The translations under genes and the position numbers were made by a program. A stretch of 8,200 nucleotides of DNA from Desulfuromonadaceae bacterium (GTDB taxonomy: Bacteria; Desulfobacterota; Desulfuromonadia; Geobacterales; Pseudopelobacteraceae): the NCBI GenBank assembly GCA_028686145.1, contig JAQUCQ010000141.1, positions 1-8,200 of the forward strand, read 5' to 3'. Each line of letters begins with the position of its first letter. Position 1 is the stretch's first letter. This document shows positions 1 through 5,841 of this stretch, piece by piece. A model generated the notes under the pieces. The model had not been told where the DNA came from and did not search any database. It was given only the letters and a program-made list of their open reading frames with translations.

Positions 1-702
1 AATCCGAGCGGTTATACTCCAACAGTAGCTGAAGGGGATGCTATTGTAGCAGCGATCAAGGAAGTGGCCGAATCCGGCTGCAACATTGTTGCTGTGGCAG
101 ACGACGCTTATTTCGGCCTCTTTTACGAAGACAGCCTCAAGGAATCATTGTTCGGCAAGCTTGCCAACCTCCACCCACGTATCCTTGCGATCAAACTGGA
201 CGGTGCCACCAAAGAAGAGTTTGTCTGGGGCTTCCGTACCGGTTTTATTACCTTTGCCGACGGCAATGACTATGAGAATGCGCCGGTTATGACCTCCCTT
301 GAGAAGAAGGCTATGGGCATCATCCGTGCTCGCATCTCCAACTGTCCGCATCCATCACAGACCTTTGTCATTGAGGCACTCCGTTCGCCCCAGTTCCTGG
401 CCCAGAAGGAAGAGAAATTCCTGGTCATGAAGGGCCGCGCCCTGAAAACCAAGCAGGTCTTGAATAGTGGCAAATACGAAAAGGCCTGGGATTACTACCC
501 GTTCAACTCCGGTTACTTCATGTGCCTGAAACTGAAAACGGTGGAAGCAGAAAAACTGCGCCTCCATCTGTTGGACAAGTACGGGGTCGGCGCCATTTCA
601 ATCACCAAGACCGACTTGCGTATTGCTTTTTCCTGTATCGCCGAGGAGAATATCCAGGAACTGTTCGACCTCATCTTCCAGGGAGTTCAAGATCTGGCCT
701 AA
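1..702 (+). CDS. PLP-dependent aminotransferase, class I/II (C-terminal part)
   Basis: This is the 3' part of a gene that begins before the window: the frame is open from base 1 and gives 233 codons to a TAA stop. Fold-type I aminotransferase hallmarks appear in the right order, numbered from the first visible codon. NPSGYTP (1-7) resembles the Asn-Pro of the cofactor site. DDAY (34-37) carries the Asp that contacts the pyridine nitrogen and the following Tyr. K71, in GATKEEFVWGFRTGF, is the likely Schiff-base lysine, followed by the phosphate-binding Arg (R79). R207, in DLRIAFS, matches the arginine that binds the substrate alpha-carboxylate. The enzyme would be a cytoplasmic homodimer transferring an amino group to a 2-oxoacid. 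The amino-acid substrate cannot be told from this part, so I give no gene symbol. A GTG at 64 is internal, since the conserved NPSGYTP lies upstream of it. The gene converges on clpB, with a terminator between them. Confidence 0.92.
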   Translation, partial: NPSGYTPTVAEGDAIVAAIKEVAESGCNIVAVADDAYFGLFYEDSLKESLFGKLANLHPRILAIKLDGATKEEFVWGFRTGFITFADGNDYENAPVMTSLEKKAMGIIRARISNCPHPSQTFVIEALRSPQFLAQKEEKFLVMKGRALKTKQVLNSGKYEKAWDYYPFNSGYFMCLKLKTVEAEKLRLHLLDKYGVGAISITKTDLRIAFSCIAEENIQELFDLIFQGVQDLA

Positions 703-728
703 CCCATCGTTTAATGTGATGAGTCATT

Positions 729-769
729 GCAAAGAAAAGGGCCCACGTTATGTGGGCCCTTTTCTTTGC
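729..769. terminator. Bidirectional Rho-independent terminator
   Basis: An 18-bp perfect inverted repeat (arms 729-746 and 752-769) surrounds a 5-base loop (747-751). The GC core GGGCCCAC/GTGGGCCC is flanked by A-rich sequence on the 5' side and the T-rich run TTTTCTTT on the 3' side. On either strand the GC stem is therefore followed by a U-tract. It lies 27 bp after the aminotransferase stop and 38 bp beyond the clpB stop. That is where a single element would end both convergent transcripts. Confidence 0.93.
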
Positions 770-806
770 CGGTATTTAAATTTACCTGGAAACGGCAGTA
801 AACTTT

Positions 807-3410
807 TCAGCTTTTAACGCAAAGCACTCCGTTCTCCAGTTCCACCTTCAATATTCCCCCTTCACCCACATCACCGCCAATAATTGCCCGGGCTACCCGG
901 GTTTCCAGCTCACGTTGCAGGTAGCGCTTTAATGGCCGCGCCCCGTAGACTGGATCATAGCCGGCTTTGGCAATAAATGCTAAAGCTTCCTTGCTAATCT
1001 CAAGAGTTATACGTTGATCTTTCAAGCGCTGCTTGAGCTGCTCTGCAAGCAGATCGGCAATTTTCATCACCTCGTCAATATGCAGCGGCTTGAAAAGTAC
1101 GATTTCATCGACGCGATTTAGAAACTCGGGGCGGAAACCGGCCTTGAGTTCGTTCATAACATTCTTGCGCGCATCTTCCCTGATGTCGCCGCTTGGTGTG
1201 ATACCATCCAGAAGATACGCGGACCCGATATTCGAAGTCATGATGATGACAGTATTCTTGAAGCTGACTGTTCGACCATGGCTGTCCGTCACCCGGCCAT
1301 CATCAAGAATCTGCAGCAGAATGTTGAAAACATCCGGATGGGCTTTTTCGATTTCATCGAACAGCAAGACGCTATAGGGTTTGCGCCTGACGGCTTCCGA
1401 AAGTTGGCCGCCTTCCTCATAGCCGACATAGCCGGGAGGAGCACCGATCAGGCGCGAGACGGCAAACTTTTCCATATATTCTGACATGTCGATCCGCACC
1501 ATATTTTCTTCGGAATCAAAGAGCGCTTCGGCCAGGGTTCGGGCCAGTTCGGTCTTGCCGACACCTGTTGGTCCGAGAAAAATAAATGAGCCGATCGGGC
1601 GACGTGGGTCCTTGATGCCGGAGCGGGCACGAAGAACCGCATCAGACACCAACTGCACTGCTTCATCCTGTCCAATAACCCGCTGATGCAGAATGTCTTC
1701 AAGTCTCAACAGCTTTTCCCGTTCGCCTTCAACCAGTCGCAAGACCGGGATTCCTGTCCAATGCGATACGATTTCGGCAATTTCATCTTCCGTAACCTCT
1801 TCACGCAGCAGTTTCTGGCTACCCTGTTTTTGGTTCAATGCCGTTTCTTCATTTTTTAGTGCGGTTTCAAGGCCAGGCAACTCGGAATATTTCAGCATTG
1901 AAGCCTGTTCCAAGTTACCGGTCCTTTCTGCCTGTTCGATTTCTCGCCGGGTCCGCTCAATCTGCTCGCGCAAACCCTGTACCCGCTGGATTGCGATCTT
2001 TTCAGAATCATACCGGGCCCGCATGCTGTTCGCTTTTTCGCGATCATCAGCCAAATCTTTACGTAATATCTCCAGGCGTTCTTTGCTGGCTTTGTCTTTT
2101 TCCTTTTTGAGCGCAACCTCTTCAATTTCCAGCTGCATCACCCGGCGTGAAATAGTGTCCAGTTCCGACGGCAGCGAGTCAATTTCAGTCCTGATCATTG
2201 CACACGCTTCATCGACCAGATCGATTGCTTTGTCCGGCAGGAACCGTTCGGTGATATAACGATTGGAAAGGGTCGCTGCTGCAACCAGCGCATTATCCTG
2301 GATTCTGACCCCGTGATGGACCTCGAAGCGCTCCCTTAGGCCGCGCAGTATCGATACCGTATCTTCTACCGTCGGCTGTTCGACCAGCACCGGTTGAAAG
2401 CGTCGTTCAAGAGCTGCATCTTTTTCAATATTCTGCCGGTATTCATCGAGAGTGGTTGCTCCGATACAGTGCAGTTCGCCTCGGGCCAACATCGGCTTCA
2501 GCATGTTGCCGGCATCCATTGACCCCTCTGTCTTGCCGGCTCCGACGATGGTATGCAGCTCGTCAATAAACAGAATTATTTGTCCGTTTGCTTCCTTGAC
2601 TTCGTTCAGAACCGCTTTCAGACGTTCTTCAAATTCTCCGCGATATTTAGCCCCGGCTATCAGTGCTCCCATATCCAAGGCAAAGACAATTTTGTCTTTC
2701 AATCCTTCCGGAACATCCCCCCTCACAATTCGCTGGGCTAAGCCTTCTACAATGGCGGTCTTGCCGACTCCCGGTTCGCCGATGAGCACCGGATTGTTCT
2801 TGGTTTTGCGTGATAATACCCGGATAACCCGGCGGACCTCATCATCTCGTCCGATGACCGGATCAAGTTTGTCGCTACGCGCCATCTTGACCAGGTCGCG
2901 ACCGTATTTTTCGAGTGCTTCGTAGGTGGCTTCGGGGTTAGCACTCTGAACCCGTTGGCTGCCGCGGACTTCGGTCAGAGTCTTCAAAAAACGTTCGTGA
3001 TTGATGCCGGCTAATTTTAATATCCTCCCTGACGGGACCTTGTCGCCTTCAGCCAGCAATGCCATAAAAAGATGTTCTACGGAAACATATTCATCTTTAA
3101 GTCGTTTAGCCTCATTTTCGGCAGCCACAAGAATGCGTGACAGGCGCTGGGATACATAGATCTTGCCCGCCTCCGCACCAGGACCTGAGACCCTCGGTAT
3201 TCGATCAAGTTCTGCTGCAACCTCATTTTTGACCATTTCAGGGCGAATATCCATGCGCTGCAGCAGTCGCGGTACGAGACCCTCATGTTGGTCAAGAAGC
3301 GCCCAGAGCAGATGCTCGCCGTCAACCTCGACATGGCCGAACGAAACGGCTTTATTTTGTGCTTCCGTGAATGCTTCCTGAGATTTTTGCGTAAGTTTGT
3401 TGAAGTCCAT
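807..3410 (-). CDS. clpB: ATP-dependent disaggregase chaperone ClpB
   Basis: This encodes a complete 867-residue ClpB, close to the usual length of about 860. The hexameric AAA+ machine threads aggregated proteins through its pore and works with DnaK/DnaJ in the cytoplasm after heat stress. Domains in order: a Clp N-domain with two repeats (about 1-150); NBD1 with Walker A GEPGVGKTA (211-219, K217), Walker B ILFIDE (279-284), pore loop KYRGEF (255-260) and arginine-finger region ALERRF (333-338); the charged coiled-coil middle domain (about 415-535), which separates ClpB from ClpA and ClpX; and NBD2 with Walker A GPTGVGKTE (613-621, K619), pore loop GYVGYEEGG (660-668) and Walker B VLLFDE (681-686). 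The C-terminal small domain with GARPLKR (823-829) follows. No key residue is missing. The ATG is supported by AGAGGA five bases upstream (3416-3421) and by the conserved N-terminus. A shorter ClpB from an internal start is known in other bacteria, but I did not identify that start here. It is divergent from the kinase gene. Confidence 0.98.
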   Translation of the reverse strand: MDFNKLTQKSQEAFTEAQNKAVSFGHVEVDGEHLLWALLDQHEGLVPRLLQRMDIRPEMVKNEVAAELDRIPRVSGPGAEAGKIYVSQRLSRILVAAENEAKRLKDEYVSVEHLFMALLAEGDKVPSGRILKLAGINHERFLKTLTEVRGSQRVQSANPEATYEALEKYGRDLVKMARSDKLDPVIGRDDEVRRVIRVLSRKTKNNPVLIGEPGVGKTAIVEGLAQRIVRGDVPEGLKDKIVFALDMGALIAGAKYRGEFEERLKAVLNEVKEANGQIILFIDELHTIVGAGKTEGSMDAGNMLKPMLARGELHCIGATTLDEYRQNIEKDAALERRFQPVLVEQPTVEDTVSILRGLRERFEVHHGVRIQDNALVAAATLSNRYITERFLPDKAIDLVDEACAMIRTEIDSLPSELDTISRRVMQLEIEEVALKKEKDKASKERLEILRKDLADDREKANSMRARYDSEKIAIQRVQGLREQIERTRREIEQAERTGNLEQASMLKYSELPGLETALKNEETALNQKQGSQKLLREEVTEDEIAEIVSHWTGIPVLRLVEGEREKLLRLEDILHQRVIGQDEAVQLVSDAVLRARSGIKDPRRPIGSFIFLGPTGVGKTELARTLAEALFDSEENMVRIDMSEYMEKFAVSRLIGAPPGYVGYEEGGQLSEAVRRKPYSVLLFDEIEKAHPDVFNILLQILDDGRVTDSHGRTVSFKNTVIIMTSNIGSAYLLDGITPSGDIREDARKNVMNELKAGFRPEFLNRVDEIVLFKPLHIDEVMKIADLLAEQLKQRLKDQRITLEISKEALAFIAKAGYDPVYGARPLKRYLQRELETRVARAIIGGDVGEGGILKVELENGVLCVKS

Positions 3411-3415
3411 GGTTT

Positions 3416-3421
3416 TCCTCT
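3416..3421 (-). promoter_or_regulatory. Ribosome binding site of clpB
   Basis: Read on the minus strand, AGAGGA precedes the clpB ATG by five bases (AAACC). It supports this start codon. Confidence 0.75.
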
Positions 3422-3463
3422 TTTTGCTACGTTGTAAATTCTGTGTCTCTTTAAGAGTTAATC

Positions 3464-3484
3464 ATGGGGTGTCCGGAAGTCAAG
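3464..3484 (-). promoter_or_regulatory. Possible heat-shock-type promoter of clpB (weak)
   Basis: On the minus strand CTTGAC (3479-3484) is followed after nine bases by CCCCAT (3464-3469), about 54 bases before the clpB ATG. Each box alone resembles the heat-shock sigma factor RpoH consensus (CTTGAAA and CCCCATNT), and clpB is a classic RpoH target. The spacing is shorter than the usual 11-16 bases and the end of the -10 box does not match. It may be chance, or only one box may be used. Read as a sigma-70 promoter, TTGACT has no good -10 at 17 bases. Confidence 0.25.
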
Positions 3485-3532
3485 ATGCCGCCTGAATTAT
3501 GAGATGTACGCATTTAATTGTCGCATAAAAAA

Positions 3533-3561
3533 TTGATATAGTTTAATTTGTTACATATAAT
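3533..3561 (+). promoter_or_regulatory. Sigma-70-type promoter P1 of the histidine kinase gene
   Basis: TTGATA (3533-3538) and a perfect TATAAT (3556-3561) are separated by the ideal 17 bases in an AT-rich stretch. Transcription would start near 3568, giving a leader of about 65 bases before the kinase ATG. The match is strong for a vegetative promoter. Confidence 0.7.
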
Positions 3562-3568
3562 TATGCCG

Positions 3569-3579
3569 TTGTTTAACAA
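3569..3579. promoter_or_regulatory. Palindrome at the P1 start site, candidate operator
   Basis: TTGTTTAACAA is a perfect 5+5 palindrome around one central base. It begins seven bases after the P1 -10 box, so it covers the expected start site, and it also overlaps the -35 of the second candidate promoter. The position would suit a repressor, but no known regulator site is matched and AT-rich DNA gives such palindromes by chance. Confidence 0.3.
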
Positions 3580-3600
3580 TTCCATATTTTACGGTATTAT
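3573..3600 (+). promoter_or_regulatory. Possible second promoter P2 of the histidine kinase gene
   Basis: TTAACA (3573-3578) and TATTAT (3595-3600) are 16 bases apart, each with five of six consensus bases. Transcription would begin near 3607, only about 25 bases before the kinase ATG and upstream of its ribosome site. It is less convincing than P1 because the region is AT-rich. Confidence 0.35.
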
Positions 3601-3621
3601 ATCACAGTTTTAGCTTGCATC

Positions 3622-3627
3622 AGGAGG
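3622..3627 (+). promoter_or_regulatory. Ribosome binding site of the histidine kinase gene
   Basis: A perfect AGGAGG lies four bases before the ATG at 3632. The gap is slightly short, but the site is strong and decides this start. Confidence 0.85.
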
Positions 3628-3631
3628 ATAT

Positions 3632-5767
3632 ATGCCACAAGTCTGTGACAAAGGCTTATCTTTAAGATTCAAAATTACACTCTATGTCACCTTAATCAGC
3701 ATCACCATTTTGGTGGTGGCCTCCGCTATAATCGTTAAGCTTTTCAGTGCCCGCTTTTTGTCTGTTGTTGCTGCTACTACACAGAGCCCGAGCCCCTCAT
3801 CCATGGCAATGCAGTTTGAAGCGATCACGTTCCCGTTGATTGCCGTTATTGCTCTGCTTGTTTTGCTTTTTTGTCTGCTCGTGTGGGTGGTGATGGGGAA
3901 AGTATTGTCTCCATTACAGACGGTCATTGATCTGATTGGGGCTGTTCATTCCAAGACGGGAGATGAACGCTTGCTGCCGGATGTTTTTGACGGGGAGCTT
4001 GGACGGCTGTCCTGTGCTTTTAATAAAATGGTGGGTGAATTTGATCTCCAGCAACAAAAGCTGGTCTTGATACAGACGGAAATGCAACAACAGAAAGCTT
4101 TTGCTGAAGGGATGCTGAACAAGGCGGCTGTGCCGATACTAGTTTTGGATGCTGAACACCGTATTATGGTCTGGAATAATGCCTTGGAAAACCTGTCCGG
4201 TTTTAAAGCTGAAGAGATGATCGGCACCAACCGCCAGTGGCTTCCCTTTTATGCCAACGAACGTCCGGTGCTGGCGGATCTGGTCCTGTCGTGCGATGGG
4301 GGGCATCTGGAAGAGTTCTATGGCAACTACCGCATGTCACAGCATGTTCTGGGAGGGTTGCAGTCTGAGGGGTGGCTTGAAAATGTCGGCGGGAAACGCC
4401 GCTATCTGTTTTTTGATGCCGCACCGGTTTATGATGCAAATAATGTCAAGCTGGGCGTTATTGAAACCCTGCTTGATATTACTGAACGTAAAGATGCGGA
4501 AGATGAACTCACAAAAAGTCGCGAGGAGTTGCAGCGTAAACACAATGAACTGAATGAATTGTTTGCTCAGGTCGAGAACGGCAAGCGAGAGTGGGAAGAT
4601 ACCATGGACAGCCTTGCGGAAATGGTGCTGATGTGCGACCAGTTTGGTGTTGTCAATCGCTGTAACCGTGCCGTTACTTCCTTTACCGGGATCCCGTACA
4701 ATATGATTATCAATAGTGACTGCTTGGAACTGTTAGTCAGAGCTGGGTTGGAGATAACCGGTTATGACGGAACAAGCGGGCAGCTTGAATGCGAGGGGGG
4801 GCGACGTCACTTTGAATTGCTTTCGAATGAATTAAAGCAGGCAGGCTCTGATGATATTCGAGGCGTAGTTGTTACCATTCACGAGACGACGGAACTCTTC
4901 AAAATGAATGAAAAACTCCAGAACGCTTATGCAGAGTTACAGCAGAGTCAGGCGCAGATTTTCCAGCAGGAGAAGATGGCATCCATCGGGCAACTGGCAG
5001 CTGGTGTTGCCCACGAGATCAACAATCCGATGGGTTTTATCTCCAGTAATCTTTCGACCATGGGCAAATACATGGAAAAAATCAGTGTATTTGAGACAGC
5101 CATGATCGAAACGGTACAGGATAAAGGAGATACGGAAACGGTCGCCACGTTGGGTGAACTCCGAAAGAAGATGAAGATTGATTTTATTCTTGAGGATATA
5201 AAAAACCTGTTGGATGAATCACGTGATGGAGCTGAAAGGGTACGGCGCATCGTGCAGGATCTTAAGAGCTTTTCTCATGTTGACGAGGCCGAGTGCAAGC
5301 CGGTCAGTATCAACGAATGCCTGGACACGACTCTCAATATGTTGCGTAACGAAATAAAGTATGTTGCCGATGTAGAGAAGGAGTACAACCCCGATCTGCC
5401 GATGTTGCTCTGTTTTCCGCAACAGATTAACCAGGTGTTTATGAATATATTGGTTAATGCCGCCCATGCCATTGAAGGCCATGGCGTTATTGCAATTAAA
5501 ACGTTACTCGAATCGCACGACATTATTGTACGTATCAGTGATACCGGTAAGGGAATTGCGTCTGAAAATCTGACCCGGATCTTTGAACCGTTTTTTACCA
5601 CTAAGGAAGTTGGTAAAGGAACCGGTCTTGGTCTTTCAATCAGCTATGACATTATCAAAAAACATGGCGGTGATATACATGTAGAGAGTGAGGCTGGCGT
5701 TGGTACAACCTTTGTAATCCGGTTACCGTTGAACCATGTTTTTGAAAGCGATCAGGTGAAATCCTGA
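3632..5767 (+). CDS. Membrane sensor histidine kinase (2 TM-HAMP-PAS-PAS-HisKA-HATPase)
   Basis: This encodes a complete 711-residue kinase that should autophosphorylate on His and pass the phosphate to a response regulator not seen here. Two membrane helices (about 14-38 and 66-88) enclose only about 28 residues, rich in Ser, Thr and Pro, so there is no real outside sensor domain. A HAMP linker (about 89-140) is followed by PAS1 (about 155-285, ending GVIETLLDITERK). PAS1 contains GTNRQWLPFYANERPVLADL, typical of a PAS type common in Desulfuromonadota. A coiled coil (286-318) leads to PAS2 (about 320-420). The H-box is GVAHEINNPM with phospho-acceptor H461, NtrB-like. The dimerisation region is extended by about 25-30 residues before RVRRIVQDLKSFS (537-548), as in many kinases of this kind. 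The ATPase domain has an N-box (N605, N609), G1 DTGKGI (637-642), F-box FEPFFTTK (651-658) and G2 GKGTGLGLS (661-669), all intact. The ligand and partner are unknown. It is probably cotranscribed with the next sensor gene. Confidence 0.95.
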   Translation: MPQVCDKGLSLRFKITLYVTLISITILVVASAIIVKLFSARFLSVVAATTQSPSPSSMAMQFEAITFPLIAVIALLVLLFCLLVWVVMGKVLSPLQTVIDLIGAVHSKTGDERLLPDVFDGELGRLSCAFNKMVGEFDLQQQKLVLIQTEMQQQKAFAEGMLNKAAVPILVLDAEHRIMVWNNALENLSGFKAEEMIGTNRQWLPFYANERPVLADLVLSCDGGHLEEFYGNYRMSQHVLGGLQSEGWLENVGGKRRYLFFDAAPVYDANNVKLGVIETLLDITERKDAEDELTKSREELQRKHNELNELFAQVENGKREWEDTMDSLAEMVLMCDQFGVVNRCNRAVTSFTGIPYNMIINSDCLELLVRAGLEITGYDGTSGQLECEGGRRHFELLSNELKQAGSDDIRGVVVTIHETTELFKMNEKLQNAYAELQQSQAQIFQQEKMASIGQLAAGVAHEINNPMGFISSNLSTMGKYMEKISVFETAMIETVQDKGDTETVATLGELRKKMKIDFILEDIKNLLDESRDGAERVRRIVQDLKSFSHVDEAECKPVSINECLDTTLNMLRNEIKYVADVEKEYNPDLPMLLCFPQQINQVFMNILVNAAHAIEGHGVIAIKTLLESHDIIVRISDTGKGIASENLTRIFEPFFTTKEVGKGTGLGLSISYDIIKKHGGDIHVESEAGVGTTFVIRLPLNHVFESDQVKS

Positions 5768-5841
5768 TGAGTTATGTAATCAGAAATTCCGTTTGTGATG
5801 TGCAGCATAAGCTTGAAAGGAAGTCCGATGTCCCACGATGA
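5767..5841 (+). CDS. Possible 24-codon coupling ORF between the two sensor genes
   Basis: An ATG sharing one base with the kinase stop (TGATG at 5765-5769) opens a 24-codon frame that ends in TGA at 5839-5841. That is 14 bases inside the next gene, in a different frame. AGGTGA (5754-5759) lies seven bases before the ATG. The peptide begins MSYVIRNSVCDVQ and has no recognisable motif. If translated, its likely role is to carry ribosomes from the kinase gene to the next start, not to make a functional protein. A chance frame of this length is quite possible. Confidence 0.25.
   Translation: MSYVIRNSVCDVQHKLERKSDVPR
5816..5823 (+). promoter_or_regulatory. Ribosome binding site of the large sensor gene
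   Basis: AAAGGAAG, with core AGGA at 5818-5821, lies six bases from the core to the ATG at 5828. An in-frame ATG at 5798 would add ten residues but has no ribosome site before it. For that reason 5828 is preferred. Confidence 0.6.

Noticed and set aside
64..702. A GTG start at 64 for a short, complete aminotransferase-like protein.
   Set aside because: The frame is open upstream to base 1 and encodes the conserved NPSGYTP cofactor-site motif, so the gene begins before the window.
1693..2259. A 188-codon open frame on the + strand opposite clpB, with others at 1033-1377 and 2452-2925.
   Set aside because: They are antisense shadows of an intact, highly conserved clpB. Their products are Ser/Arg-rich low-complexity translations with no domain, and no ribosome site was noted.
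2913..2946. GAGTGCT and AGCACTC, resembling the halves of a CIRCE heat-shock operator, 20 bases apart.
   Set aside because: The order of the halves is reversed relative to CIRCE (AGCACTC first, nine-base gap, then GAGTGCT), the gap is wrong, and the site is deep inside clpB coding sequence. It is chance.
3447..3457. Small palindrome CTCTTTAAGAG in the clpB leader.
   Set aside because: It has only five-base arms around one base, no link to a promoter box, and no match to a known operator.
5798..5827. An earlier in-frame ATG for the large sensor gene.
   Set aside because: It has no ribosome binding sequence before it, whereas the ATG at 5828 has AGGA at good spacing. It cannot be fully excluded.
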